A stretch of 64,000 nucleotides of DNA from Gottschalkia acidurici 9a. Its GTDB lineage: Bacteria; Bacillota; Clostridia; Tissierellales; Gottschalkiaceae. Below are positions 10,393 through 20,097 of this stretch, in pieces. The stretch's first letter is position 1; each line of letters starts with the position of its first letter. A program made the position numbers and the translations under genes. The DNA is taken from NCBI RefSeq assembly GCF_000299355.1, contig NC_018664.1, positions 2,927,993-2,991,992 on the forward strand, in the 5' to 3' direction. The notes beneath the pieces were generated by a model. That model ran no database searches and was not told the origin of the DNA. It saw nothing but the letters and a program-made list of their open reading frames with translations.

Positions 10393-11034
10393 CTATATGT
10401 CCAATTTTTCTTTTATCGATCTTATGCCCTCAACAAACTCATTTTTGCCACCCTGTGCGGGATGCCTTACTTTCTCGCAGGTGATACCTAATTTACTAAG
10501 ATTTTCGTGGGCTTTGTTACCTACAGCAACTAATTTTTGAATATTAAACATTTCTATCATTTGAAGAAGAGGCTTTTCACCTATTAAAAGTTCTTTTTTT
10601 AAAGGAGTTCTATTACTCTCTTCATTATCTTTTTTATGAGGGTGAAAGGGAAACGCATTCCAAGATAGTGTCATCATATTATACTCTAATAAAGTCCTCC
10701 ATATCATTGTAGCTGTTGCCTCTTTAAGTAGTTTATCTTTTTCCACAGCTAACCTGTATCCTTTATCTTTTCCGAATAATTCTAGACCCTCTATGTTGTT
10801 CATGAGTAAATGCTCACTAGTAAAAGGAACTCCCGTAAGACGACATCCCCTGTATCCTGGTGCTTCTCCTACAAGTATAATTTTAGGCTTTAACTTATAC
10901 ATTTGCTTTAAATAAATTAGTAGATTATTTCTTCTTACGGAATTTTCTTGACATTTATATGAGTACTGATTATATACATTTGGAGTAACTTCCATGTTTG
11001 CTAGTTCTTCTACAAAAGTTTTTAAATTATTCAT
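10393..11034 (-). CDS. Uracil-DNA glycosylase superfamily protein
   Basis: 213-residue cytoplasmic protein of the UDG fold. The N-terminal motif GEAPGYRGCRLTGVPF corresponds to the phosphate/water-binding loop of families 4-5, and HPAQGGKNEF near the C-terminus is the minor-groove intercalation loop. It lacks the four-Cys iron-sulfur signature of family 4, so its substrate (uracil or another lesion) cannot be set from sequence. The start has AAAGGA about 10 bases upstream. It is separated from the MFS gene by about 50 bases and may share its transcript. Confidence 0.8.
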   Translation of the reverse strand: MNNLKTFVEELANMEVTPNVYNQYSYKCQENSVRRNNLLIYLKQMYKLKPKIILVGEAPGYRGCRLTGVPFTSEHLLMNNIEGLELFGKDKGYRLAVEKDKLLKEATATMIWRTLLEYNMMTLSWNAFPFHPHKKDNEESNRTPLKKELLIGEKPLLQMIEMFNIQKLVAVGNKAHENLSKLGITCEKVRHPAQGGKNEFVEGIRSIKEKLDI

Positions 11035-11082
11035 TGTTTAATCCATCCTTTTATATTTAGTAATATTAATTATTAGCTCCAC

Positions 11083-12489
11083 CTATTTTTTTCTAATCAA
11101 TCTGAAAAAGGTTAGTATTGTTCCTACAAAACAAATTATTGATGCAGCTATATATACTGTTTTCATACCGTATATGAATACATCATTTCTTCCTACTACA
11201 TAATCTGTAACGCGATACCCAATTTTATAACTCATTCTGCTATATAAAAGTGTTGTAGCTAAGGCTATTCCACATACCATTCCTAAGTTTCTTATAAGGG
11301 CATTTATGCTCCCTGCAATCCCCAATTTATCCTTTGCTACTGTTGACATTATCAAAGAATTATTTGGGGATTGAAATAATCCAACACCAATAGACATAGT
11401 TCCCATAAACATCACTATACTTAGTAAAACTGAATTTTCATTTAAAGTAGACATTAGCATCAACCCTAAACTTGTAAGCACTAGTCCTATAAAAGTTAAT
11501 ATCTCTGAACCAATCTTATCTGATAAGTGTCCACTAATGGGTGCTACTACAGTTAAAATCAAAGGATAAATCATAAGTATTAACCCAGCATGTTGTGGTG
11601 TATATGACATTACATCTTGAAGATAAAAAGGTAGAATAATATTGTTGCAAAATATTGCTACAAAGGATGTAAATGCACAGAATATGCTTAGGGAAAATAA
11701 TTTATTTTTAAACATTTGTAACTCCACTAAAGGATTTTCTCTTTTCTTTTCCACAATAATAAATGCTATAAAGGAACTAATTGCTACTATAAAACCTAAT
11801 AAAATTATTGGATCCGTAAAACTACGACTTAAGCCTTGACTTAAAGCTACAAACAATGGAACTATAGTAAGTATTAATAGTATAGAGCCTATACCGTCTA
11901 ACTTTCCCTTAGCTATTTTGTGACCTTCAGGGAATAGTTTAAAAGCAAAAAATAAAGCTACCAAGCCAATAGGTACATTTATCAAAAATATAAATTCCCA
12001 GCTAGCCGTACCTACTATAAGTCCACCTAGTCCTGGTCCTACTAAAGAACCTAATGCTACAGTAGTTGCTGAAAGTCCAAGTGCTTTTCCTCTTTCATTT
12101 TTAGGAAATACCTCTGCAATAATGCCTTGATTATTAGCCATAGTTCCAGCTGCCCCCGTGGCTTGTATTATTCTTGCTATAATTAATAATGGAAAAGAAC
12201 TTGTTATACCACATAACAAGGATCCAAATGTAAATAAACCTAATCCGAACTTAAATACCTTAGTTTTTCCAAGCATATCTCCTAGCCTTCCGAAAATTAA
12301 CACTAGCCCAGCTATAACAACTAAGTAACTTGTCACTACTAATTGAATATTAGATGTCTCCACATTTAAATCTTTAGCCATTTTAGGTAATGCTACATTT
12401 ACAATACTACTATCTAAAGATGCCATAAACATTGATATTACTACTATCGTCAGTATGGTCCATTTATTCTTATTTTTTGTTGATTCCAT
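11083..12489 (-). CDS. DHA2-family MFS multidrug exporter (EmrB/QacA type)
   Basis: Proton-driven efflux protein with about 14 membrane helices, roughly 468 residues. DHA2 marks are the opening MFMASLDSSIVNVALPKM with Asp in helix 1, motif A GRLGDMLGKTKVF after helix 2, and motif C GSLVGPGLGGLIVG in helix 5. An upstream ATG at 12510 is possible, but AGGAGG sits 6-7 bases before ATG 12489, so I choose that. It is the last intact gene before the leftmost rlmH-like repeat at 12.71 kb and probably belongs to the resident chromosome. Confidence 0.9.
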   Translation of the reverse strand: MESTKNKNKWTILTIVVISMFMASLDSSIVNVALPKMAKDLNVETSNIQLVVTSYLVVIAGLVLIFGRLGDMLGKTKVFKFGLGLFTFGSLLCGITSSFPLLIIARIIQATGAAGTMANNQGIIAEVFPKNERGKALGLSATTVALGSLVGPGLGGLIVGTASWEFIFLINVPIGLVALFFAFKLFPEGHKIAKGKLDGIGSILLILTIVPLFVALSQGLSRSFTDPIILLGFIVAISSFIAFIIVEKKRENPLVELQMFKNKLFSLSIFCAFTSFVAIFCNNIILPFYLQDVMSYTPQHAGLILMIYPLILTVVAPISGHLSDKIGSEILTFIGLVLTSLGLMLMSTLNENSVLLSIVMFMGTMSIGVGLFQSPNNSLIMSTVAKDKLGIAGSINALIRNLGMVCGIALATTLLYSRMSYKIGYRVTDYVVGRNDVFIYGMKTVYIAASIICFVGTILTFFRLIRKK

Positions 12490-12711
12490 TTGGATTCCTC
12501 CTAATTCCATTCATCTCCTTTTTATATACATAATCTAACTCTATAAGTTTTGTTATTACTCTTTCTGACATTGCCATATTCAAATAAATTTATACATTTC
12601 TAAAAATTTTGCTATTGATAATTATTAAATACATGATTTCTTATTTCATAACTGTTTCAAAAAAACTATTGATAAAATAGTTTATTTTATCATTTATATA
12701 AAAAGTCTACG

Positions 12712-12735
12712 TTATTTATGATACAGTTCTCCGTA
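12712..12735 (-). repeat. rlmH-type att repeat G (leftmost boundary)
   Basis: On the minus strand it ends ...TGTATCATAAATAA, matching the last codons of rlmH (Y-H-K-stop). It continues leftward into ordinary chromosome and rightward into CCGTA, then an AAAGGATGCCTTTTTT-like segment shared with other copies. It marks the outer end of the proposed cassette array. Apart from this copy and the blaI remnant, 12511-13339 is AT-rich and empty. Confidence 0.65.
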
Positions 12736-12929
12736 CCTTGTGTAAAGGATGCCTTTTTTTACTTTTATATTTACTTACATTAATTCATACATTTAAATCC
12801 TTATATAATTCTCTCTAATATTATTTATAACCATTGTCTAAATAAATTAATATGTTTAAGAGCCTAGAATCACCTGTTTATTCTTTCATATATTTCTATT
12901 TTTCCTTTTCATTCAAGTTAGTCTTGACT

Positions 12930-13241
12930 TTTCCAATTTACAATTGTAGACTTCATTGTATAGAGGTTATGAAACTTCTTTAGGAAAATAGTCCTTTGTC
13001 TGATAGTGAAATTATATCTTCTTTATCAGATAAAATGAGTTGGTCACACCAAACTATAAAAACTTTCATAAATAAACTTCTAAATAAGCAAGTAATATCA
13101 TTTGAGAAATCTAGGAGAAGTTATCCTTACTATCCTTTAGTTTTTTATAATGGGTATGTAAAATCAAAAAATAAGTCTTTTCTTAAAAAAGTCTTAAAGA
13201 TATCTTGTTATATGAGGATGAATCAGTGCAATATGGAATGA
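12930..13241 (+). pseudogene. BlaI/MecI-type repressor, broken by a TAG codon
   Basis: The translated frame reads EVMKLL-stop-ENSPLSDSEI and goes on through MSWSHQTIKTFINKLLNK and SRRSYPYYPLV, which is the winged-helix region of BlaI/MecI beta-lactamase repressors (consensus EVMKxLWExxPL). The TAG at 12981-12983 replaces the conserved Trp. There is no good start before it and the C-terminal dimerisation region is lost after residue 70. The usual partner, an M56 sensor peptidase, is absent; a DUF4367-like gene follows instead. It is a decayed regulator. Confidence 0.7.
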
Positions 13242-13339
13242 CTATATTAAATATTTTCAAATCTTTTATAAATATTAGCTAAAAGCAAAACCTTAGCTTA
13301 TATTTTTATGAAAATAGAAACCAAATTGAAAGGAGAATT

Positions 13340-14733
13340 ATGATGATAAAACATTTTAAAAAAGGTTCTTATAAAATGTCTGCTATGAGTATTGCGGTAC
13401 TTACGTTACTTGGTTCTGTGACCGTAGCAAGTGCTGACAATAACATACTAAACCCTAGTACAGATGCATCTGTAAGCCAAAATGTAATAAAAAAAGATGA
13501 TGATGACTTTAAGTTATCAGATACTAAATATGAGTTTGATCGTTTAGATAGAGTGCACGATTTTGTAAACTTTGAATTTAAAGTTCCTACTTATTTACCA
13601 TCAGAATATAATTTACTTAATATAATTGTTAATGGAGTTGCTAATGGTACTACACATAGAACTATTGATAACTTAGTAAGTATTAATTTTGTTAAAGACT
13701 ACACTGGCTATTTTGCTCCTAGAAAACAATTCGAGTTTTTAGTGTCTAACGAAACTCTTGTACCTCATTTAAAAGATATCTATGAAAACTACCATTATAG
13801 ATCTAGTTCTAATGAAGCTATTAATGTTACAGTAAACTATAGTGAAGAGCCTATGACTATTTCTAATGTAAATGGTATAAATCTCACGATAAAAAGTGAC
13901 CATATTGCTGAAGAAATAATAGAGAACTTTGGTACTGATAGCCAAAAGGTAGTAAAACTTGATAAGCCTAAAGAAAAAGGCAAAAAGTTATCTAAATACT
14001 TTATATGGAATAACGAAGGCATATGGTATGGAGTTCAATATTATCATAAGTATGAAAGCATCGATTCACCTGAAAATAACACTTATTTTGAAGAGCTTCA
14101 GAAGAATGATATAGAGCAAATGGTACTTTCTCTAACAAATTCTAAAAACATACCTAAAGATATATATAAAGATAAATATACATCTGTAGATGAACATTAT
14201 GATACTGGTATAAGAATATATAATAAGAAAGATTTAATAAGAAAGATTTAATAAGAGCTGGAGATATTCTTGGTTTTTCACCTAAGTTTCCTTTAACTTT
14301 ACCGAAAAATCTTGTACCTAAAATGTCTCTTACAAGTGAAGGTTATAACCCAAGTTATCCTGATGAGTTTCAACGTATATTAACACTTGAAACATTTTAT
14401 AGTGATGGAAAAAAAGACATCATTCCAGCATCAATGGTACGTTTTCGTCAAGGAAAAAATGCCTACTATTATGATCTTTTAGAAAAAGAACTTAAAAATC
14501 CTGACTCCAAAGAAGTGAAAGATGCTAACGCCAGATTAATAACAATAGATGGAATCCAAGTTATTTCCTATGTGTATAAGAATGGGACTGATGTTACAGA
14601 TCAACTTTATATGTGGAAACAGGGTGGAATTCTAAACCAAGTAAGATTCCCTAAAGAACTTCTTGCATATGAACAAGATGCTTTAAACGAAGTGGAGGAT
14701 CATGAGGAGATAGTAAAAGCTCTCATGAAGTAG
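13340..14733 (+). pseudogene. Secreted DUF4367-like protein, frameshifted by a 14-bp tandem duplication
   Basis: The first frame (13340-14251) gives a signal peptide cleaved near VASA-DN, then a stretch FEFKVPTYLPSEYNLL typical of DUF4367 domains found next to BlaR1/M56 systems. It stops after KKDLIRKI. The unit AATAAGAAAGATTT is present twice (14222-14235 and 14236-14249). Removing one copy joins the frame to the second ORF through LIRAGDILGFSPKF, to the end at 14733, about 460 residues in all. The start has AAGGAG 4-7 bases upstream of two adjacent ATGs. The sequence is otherwise undamaged, so the break is recent or reversible. The function of the domain is unknown. Confidence 0.8.
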
Positions 14734-14817
14734 TTTATTTAACCTATTAAATTTTATTGTTAAATACTAACCAGATAATTCTTGTCAAATTAGAGATATA
14801 TTTTATCTTTTTTACCA

Positions 14818-14847
14818 ACTATAAAGGTCTTCATAGACCTTTATAGT
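14818..14847 (+). terminator. Terminator after the DUF4367-like gene
   Basis: Perfect stem ACTATAAAGGTCT / AGACCTTTATAGT with a 4-base loop followed by TTTT. Confidence 0.85.
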
Positions 14848-14871
14848 TTTAATGAAATATTAATATTACAT

Positions 14872-14960
14872 TATAAAATCTAATTATTATATTTTTAGGG
14901 ATTCGATAGTGTGAACTTAAAGACAAAAGTTAAAAATCTAAAAGATTTTGATGTTTAAAA
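14872..14960 (+). pseudogene. Remnant of the 5' end of a UvrC-like gene (copy of 27.42-27.66 kb)
   Basis: The first 28 bases and the GTG-start region match the leader and start of the UvrC-like gene at 27458. The match then jumps about 50 codons ahead to the stretch encoding VKNLKDFD. The jump falls on the direct repeat TTAAAAATCT, which occurs at both places in the intact gene, so the remnant looks like a deletion between short repeats. It lies beside the intact DUF924 gene. Confidence 0.7.
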
Positions 14961-14994
14961 AATTAAAATGCTTAATATATTAAGCATTTTAATT
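14961..14994 (-). terminator. Terminator after the DUF924 gene
   Basis: Stem AATTAAAATGCTTAA / TTAAGCATTTTAATT with a short loop and T-rich flank, between the UvrC remnant and the DUF924 stop. Confidence 0.7.
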
Positions 14995-15067
14995 TTTAAT
15001 ACTTTTCACTTTGTTTTGGTAACTTTTCAGCATATAGTGTTAATGCAATGGATGGTATTTCATTAGT

Positions 15068-15649
15068 CTAAAAACTGCTGCCAGGTTGTTTCAAAAATTC
15101 AATCTCTTCTGGAGTGGATTCACGATTGAGAGCTTTATTACGATGAGGATAACGACCAAATCGATCTATAATTTCTTTATGACGATATTCATATTCAGCT
15201 GTTTCTTTATCAGATAACTCTTCAAATAGAACAACTGCTTGTTCATGTATTCCAGATGATTCTGAATGCATAAACGGCATAATCATAAACTTCTTTTCTT
15301 CTTCTAACATTTCAGTAAAGCCAGGTTGTCTTATCGCCTCCTGAGATAAGACTAGGGCCATTCCATCCTGAGTAAATGCACACGCCTTTTGACGACATAA
15401 GTTTCTAGAAAACTGGTCTAATACAATAATTTCTGCTAAACGCCCATATAGTGATACACGCCAGTCCGATAATAGTCCCTGACATCCACTTTGCCAGATA
15501 TCATAAAACTTATCGTATATTTCATTATCAAAAGCTTCATCTTTTTTAAACCAGTAAGGTTTATTTTTTGGATTAAACCAGAAATCTAGAACCATCTTCC
15601 ATGGCTCATTTGAAAAGATTACCTCTTCTTTATCACTTATTTCATTCAC
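15068..15649 (-). CDS. DUF924 family protein
   Basis: 193-residue soluble protein of a family with no assigned reaction; its fold is related to TPR-like helical bundles. Family marks are VLDFWFNPKNKPYWFKKD near the start, LAEIIVLDQFSRNLCR in the middle, MPFMHSES, and RFGRYPHRNKALNR near the end. The GTG start at 15649 has GGAGG about 9 bases upstream. A degraded second copy lies at about 27 kb. It is unlikely to be essential in an accessory region; its role is unknown. Confidence 0.88.
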   Translation of the reverse strand: MNEISDKEEVIFSNEPWKMVLDFWFNPKNKPYWFKKDEAFDNEIYDKFYDIWQSGCQGLLSDWRVSLYGRLAEIIVLDQFSRNLCRQKACAFTQDGMALVLSQEAIRQPGFTEMLEEEKKFMIMPFMHSESSGIHEQAVVLFEELSDKETAEYEYRHKEIIDRFGRYPHRNKALNRESTPEEIEFLKQPGSSF

Positions 15650-15821
15650 AGAAGTTCGCCTCCATTTCTTTTTTATCTTATATTAAATACGGTATTTTTT
15701 AACAATGTATTCTTGTTAATCATATCATATTATATTTTCTATAATTAGTCTAATATACAGTACATTTCTTCATTAAGATTCTACAGCTTCAGTGATACAA
15801 ATAATTAACAAGCTATATCAT

Positions 15822-15840
15822 TTACTTATGATACATTACT
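15822..15840 (-). repeat. Possible rlmH-type att half-site H
   Basis: TTACTTATGATAC matches the conserved core of the other copies, but the following bases (ATTACTTG) diverge. It could be an old scar separating the DUF924 and DUF6179-like segments. A chance match is possible. Confidence 0.35.
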
Positions 15841-15873
15841 TGATAGCCAAAGTGACTTCGATCTTTAGATTTT

Positions 15874-17229
15874 TTATTTATAATGTATTCTTTCTCTAAG
15901 CTTTCTTATTGCTATCTGTTCCTCTTCACTCAAACTCATCATATACTTTTTAAATTCATAATGCCATTCTTTTTCATATTCATCTTCAAAAGTTAAATCA
16001 TATATATCCTTAGATAAAAGAATAATTTCAATTTGAGATAAGCTTTTAAAGTAATAAATATACTCATCTCCAAATAAACAATCCGCGCTTAACATATCTA
16101 CTAAATCTTCCATACTCTTAATTTTATTTTTAATTAATGTAATTTTATCTTCAATTAAAGAGCAATCCCGAATTTCTTCACTTAACTTTTTAAATTCAGT
16201 ATTTGTCATTTTCTTTCCATCAATATATTCAATTGCTTCATCCTCATTTCCCTCATCAAAAGATATAAATACTGTCTCTAATCTATTCAATTCTATGCCT
16301 TGGCTTATTAGCGAAGTTACTTTTAATGTTGACTTTTTAATATAGTTTATCAATGCTTCGTTTTTAATACTTAAAGTACTACAGCATGTTTTTGCATGTT
16401 GTAATAACTCTTCTTGTAATTTTTCTAAAGATAACTTTTTTAACTTATTTTTTATATACTTTCTTTCAGTATCATTAATACTAAGATTATTCAAATCCCT
16501 TCCACAGATGATTACTCCTAGTGAATTAATTAATAGTAATTCAAATACATTTATTAATAACAGTTCACATTTTTTATCATAGCTCTTTAATAACTTGTTT
16601 ATTTCATCAATGTTAAAATTATTACAGAACTCATTTTCTAAGTTCAATTTATCTAAATAGTTATATATATATTCAACACCTGTATATTTTATATTATCTA
16701 TACAAAGCTGATAATCTATTGATCCTGAAGTTTCATGAGCAGCAAAAAAAATATCATACTCTTTAAAAAACAACTTAAGTCCATAGTATATAGTATCGTT
16801 ATATGAGTAGTTATCGATTCTAAGCTTGTCATCATTAATTTTATTAAACAATTTCTTACACTCTAATACTTGTGCACTAATTAAATCCTGACCCGTTTTT
16901 AGTATATCTGATAATCTAGTATGCTTTAACTCGTCTATTAACATATCCATATTATCAAAAGTTTTTAAGTAAATTCCTATAGTATAGTCAATGCATTGTA
17001 AAATATTTTCAGCCACTTCTACCATAACTGAACTACTCTCATCTTTTGTATAATATTCTAACTTTACCTTTAGAAGTTCCATTCTTTCATAATGGATATT
17101 GCTTAAAACATTTTCATCTAGCTTTCCTTTCTCATAACAATTCACTAAAACATCCTTAAAAAAATATTCATCACTAAAGCTATCTCTTGTAAGATGATCA
17201 TATTCTTGAATATTGCTAACGTTTCTCAT
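15874..17229 (-). CDS. Uncharacterised 451-aa helical protein (DUF6179-like)
   Basis: No catalytic motif is visible. The protein is acidic, almost entirely helical and rich in Leu, Ile, Lys and Asp; it has no signal peptide or membrane segment, so it is cytoplasmic. It ends in the pattern MSLSEEEQIAIRKLRERI. Together with the smaller gene just upstream it resembles the clostridial pair annotated DUF6179 plus DUF6323, from memory and not by search. The two genes are only six bases apart and surely co-transcribed. Function unknown. Confidence 0.6.
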   Translation of the reverse strand: MRNVSNIQEYDHLTRDSFSDEYFFKDVLVNCYEKGKLDENVLSNIHYERMELLKVKLEYYTKDESSSVMVEVAENILQCIDYTIGIYLKTFDNMDMLIDELKHTRLSDILKTGQDLISAQVLECKKLFNKINDDKLRIDNYSYNDTIYYGLKLFFKEYDIFFAAHETSGSIDYQLCIDNIKYTGVEYIYNYLDKLNLENEFCNNFNIDEINKLLKSYDKKCELLLINVFELLLINSLGVIICGRDLNNLSINDTERKYIKNKLKKLSLEKLQEELLQHAKTCCSTLSIKNEALINYIKKSTLKVTSLISQGIELNRLETVFISFDEGNEDEAIEYIDGKKMTNTEFKKLSEEIRDCSLIEDKITLIKNKIKSMEDLVDMLSADCLFGDEYIYYFKSLSQIEIILLSKDIYDLTFEDEYEKEWHYEFKKYMMSLSEEEQIAIRKLRERIHYK

Positions 17230-17235
17230 ATTATA

Positions 17236-17703
17236 TCAATCCTTTTCATTATCAAGATTTGTATAATCTTTTACACCACTTCTTATATTGTCAGCAATCT
17301 TATATAATGCTTTTCCTTCTAAAAGCTCCAGTGATCCCTGACAATAGTTATTAAAACTCTCTTTCATAATTTCTATTAGTTCATCATCACTTATATAATC
17401 TAGGGTTTCGTTCTTATAGTTATAAAAAATCTCCACAAGTTCATTTATTGTATCACTATAATTATATTGTGATATATATGGAGAATCACAGAAAGCTATA
17501 ACAATTTTATTTATAATTTGACCATTAAATTCTATCCTTCCACTTTTCTTAAGTGCTATATTTCTCGTTTTAATAATTTCTTTGACATCTTCTGTAGAGA
17601 GCTTTAATCCATATTCACTTGTATGTTCATTACACTGGAGTATGTCATTAAAAACTTGCTCCTCTAGTAAGTTATTCTTAAATAAATCAATAAAATCTTT
17701 CAT
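17236..17703 (-). CDS. Uncharacterised 155-aa protein (DUF6323-like), partner of the 451-aa gene
   Basis: Small cytoplasmic protein, first gene of a two-gene operon. A TTG at 17721 is possible, but AAGGAAG stands 7 bases before ATG 17703, so that start is preferred. It shows repeated patterns of Ile, Asn and Glu and the segment IMKESFNNYCQGSLELLEG, which recalls DUF6323 proteins; this link is from memory. No enzymatic residues stand out. The pairing with the larger protein suggests a complex. Confidence 0.6.
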   Translation of the reverse strand: MKDFIDLFKNNLLEEQVFNDILQCNEHTSEYGLKLSTEDVKEIIKTRNIALKKSGRIEFNGQIINKIVIAFCDSPYISQYNYSDTINELVEIFYNYKNETLDYISDDELIEIMKESFNNYCQGSLELLEGKALYKIADNIRSGVKDYTNLDNEKD

Positions 17704-17828
17704 ATTAAAACTTCCTTTCAAAATTTATTGACTTTCATTTAGAAATGTGATATGATTAAAATATTATGATATAATTGCTATAATAGTGTATTTTATCATT
17801 TATGTTTTCCGTTGTCAATATTGTATAT

Positions 17829-17866
17829 AAAAAAGAGTATCTATATAATCAAGATACTCTTTTCTT
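17829..17866. terminator. Terminator-like hairpin in the 17.7-18.3 kb gap
   Basis: AAAAGAGTATCT paired with AGATACTCTTTT, T-runs on both sides. The remainder of this 580-base gap is AT-rich. A short minus-strand stretch at about 18060-18115 reads like protein (GKPKFHLDQTIGLTW) but has no start and may be a gene scrap. Confidence 0.6.
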
Positions 17867-18302
17867 AGTTTATTGAATAATTCTTTTCACTATTATCCAA
17901 AGTATAACCTTAGACAATTTTAATATAATATTTTTAAAAAACTTGTGAAATATAAAGTGTTGAATTTTACTAGCTTTATTACTTCTAAATTTATATATTC
18001 AATAAAGTACTTCTTATATAAATCTAATATTTTTTTATGATCATTTTAAATAAACCTTTAGTAGACTACTCCACGTCAATCCTATAGTTTGATCTAGATG
18101 AAACTTTGGTTTTCCAAATAACTCATATCAACAATTTAAGAAAAGACTATTTCATTTATATTATAGTATTCAAGTTAAAACTAAAGCTTCCGTAGATGAT
18201 GACTATAGTTGTTGTATGCTTTTTTCTCTTAGTTAACTTCAATGGTAAAAACAAAGAATTCCTTAAACTTATACAATTCCCTATCTGGCATATTGTTCTT
18301 AT

Positions 18303-19148
18303 CTAGCAATTTATTTTTGACATTTTCAACTGATACTCTTCTAATGATATATGGCCTCCGGCAAATTGATTTTCTAGTATTGTCATCTTTTCAGTTTTTG
18401 TTAAAACCCTTTCATTGTCAATATTAATAGCATTTTCTTCACCTTCCAGAGGAGCTAGTATATGCTTAAGTTTATCATATGCTTCAAAATATCGAAGTCC
18501 AAATATTCTTTGTGAAGCTGCATTTAAGTGAATACCGTCTGGATTAGGTGTTAATCCTGATGCTGTCACAAAGTAGCAGTTCTTATGTGTATTAGCAAAC
18601 TGTAGAAGTTCCTGATTAATTTCGGAATATTCAGGAAAATATTCACCTAAAAAACCTTCTCCTAAATAGTCTCCAATTCCACCCATGATAATAGGTATAT
18701 CTGGCTCACCAAGTTGTTTACGAAATTCTTCAGTAATTTTTAAAAACTTCTCATGATAAAGTTTATAGAGCCCCGACATAGAATCACTTTCACCTTGATG
18801 CCATAGGATTCCTTCTAATTTACTATTTTGCTGAGCTAATTTTGCCTGTAGTATAGCATGCTTAAATAACGATCCATCTACTGACCAATCATCTAAGCTT
18901 GCACCACCTTCGGCACAAGGTATCAATCCTATTTCTTCATTTTTATTTTCTCTACACCATGCAGCTGCAAAAGAAGCAGCGGGACCAATACCAGCATAAG
19001 GTCTATCATAGTTTATAGGTTCCATCATGATTTGCCATAGCCCATTACGTAACACTTTTATATGTTCATTACAAATTATAGGAACATCTTTTAAAAATCC
19101 ACGACCAGCCATATTCGATTGACCAACCATCAAAAAAGAATGTATCAT
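18303..19148 (-). CDS. SGNH-type esterase (sialate O-acetylesterase/CE6-like) with a SHOCT-like tail
   Basis: 281-residue cytoplasmic hydrolase predicted to remove O-acetyl groups from sugars. The SASA-domain marks are all present: GQSNMAG with nucleophile Ser11, GPAASFAAAW, IPCAEGGASLDDW, WHQGESD, and the catalytic DGIHLN. The last 30 residues (TILENQFAGGHISLEEYQLK) resemble a SHOCT motif, an unusual appendage that is normally an oligomerisation or membrane-protein tail. The ATG has GGAGG 9-10 bases upstream. It stands alone. Confidence 0.85.
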   Translation of the reverse strand: MIHSFLMVGQSNMAGRGFLKDVPIICNEHIKVLRNGLWQIMMEPINYDRPYAGIGPAASFAAAWCRENKNEEIGLIPCAEGGASLDDWSVDGSLFKHAILQAKLAQQNSKLEGILWHQGESDSMSGLYKLYHEKFLKITEEFRKQLGEPDIPIIMGGIGDYLGEGFLGEYFPEYSEINQELLQFANTHKNCYFVTASGLTPNPDGIHLNAASQRIFGLRYFEAYDKLKHILAPLEGEENAINIDNERVLTKTEKMTILENQFAGGHISLEEYQLKMSKINC

Positions 19149-19471
19149 AAATATTTTTCCTCCTTGTATTTATCAAGAATTCTTTACAAATTAATTTTTC
19201 GTTATTCAAAATATATGAATTCTTTGATTATAGTTATTATTTCTTCTCAATAAAAAATATCAATCTTAGTATTTGATAATATTTTTAAAGTTATTTAGTC
19301 TAATTCCAATATAGTCTAGAACATCTTTTTCCTTAATGTAATTTTTATAAAATATTTGTTGAATGTATATTAGGACTTGCTATAAAGTACTAATGAATTA
19401 TACATTTATTTTATAATTTAAAGCACTATAATCACAGTCTTAAAAATAGATATATTTATTTTTTCCTATCT

Positions 19472-19508
19472 AAAAAAGAGATCTTACCAAAATGGTAAAA
19501 TCTCTTTT
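19472..19508 (-). terminator. Terminator after the CD3324-family gene
   Basis: AAAAGAGATCTTACC / GGTAAAATCTCTTTT stem with a 5-base loop and a T-run, immediately past the stop. The gap 19149-19471 holds nothing I recognise. Confidence 0.8.
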
Positions 19509-19511
19509 GCT

Positions 19512-19769
19512 TCATTTTTTCACTATTTTTCTTACTGAATCATATGATAAACAATATTTCTTAGCGATATCAGTTATTGTCGCTCCATTTTTATATTGAT
19601 TGATTATCTCACTATTACGCTTCTTATAATATTCTCTTGAACCACTATTCTCTCCCCACTTACGTTTTTCCCTATTAGTCGGAATGTATAGTAGCTCCCC
19701 ATCTACATAGTTCAAAATTTCGTTCAATAACTCTTTTGGAAGCACATCTGCTGCATTAATATATTTCAT
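19512..19769 (-). CDS. CD3324-family helix-turn-helix protein
   Basis: 85-residue DNA-binding protein. The N-terminus MKYINAADVLPKELLNEI and central GELLYIPTNREKRKWGENSG are the hallmark of the CD3324 family of clostridia. The C-terminal ATITDIAKKYCLSYDSVRKIV is a helix-turn-helix of the Mor/resolvase type. The start has GGAG upstream. Targets are unknown; family members are scattered near transporters and mobile regions. Confidence 0.85.
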   Translation of the reverse strand: MKYINAADVLPKELLNEILNYVDGELLYIPTNREKRKWGENSGSREYYKKRNSEIINQYKNGATITDIAKKYCLSYDSVRKIVKK

Positions 19770-20023
19770 ATCCCTACTCCTTTACTTAACTAGTTAAATA
19801 AAGTGCAGAATTGGCAGCTAATGCAACTTTTTATCCCACGCAGTTCGTTGCATTTCTACTATTCTGCATGGGTATAAGCACTATGTAGTTTATTTTCATA
19901 TTTCAGTTTCATAAACATACTACCACCTCCAAAATCGTCGAATTAATACATGTTGTTAGTATATCATACTTAGTATTTCTATAAGTTTTTTAATATTTAA
20001 TTTCATGTAGATATTTTTCTTAT

Positions 20024-20036
20024 TTATTTATGATAA
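20024..20036 (-). repeat. Weak rlmH-like half-site
   Basis: TTATTTATGATAA matches only the YHK-stop portion of the repeat and lacks the ACCGTA half. It is noted as a possible scar between the HTH gene and hisS. The rest of 19770-20097 is AT-rich and unremarkable. Confidence 0.2.
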
Positions 20037-20097
20037 GGCTAATCGCAATAGATATAATATAGACTTTTATTTCTTTAATAAGCATTAAATTTATCAT

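Noticed and set aside
12996..13241. Intact small regulator starting at TTG 12996
   Set aside because: It starts inside a BlaI domain right after a stop codon and has no ribosome site.
17829..18300. Small RNA gene in the 17.8-18.3 kb gap
   Set aside because: Only a terminator-like hairpin is present, with no clear promoter in front of it.
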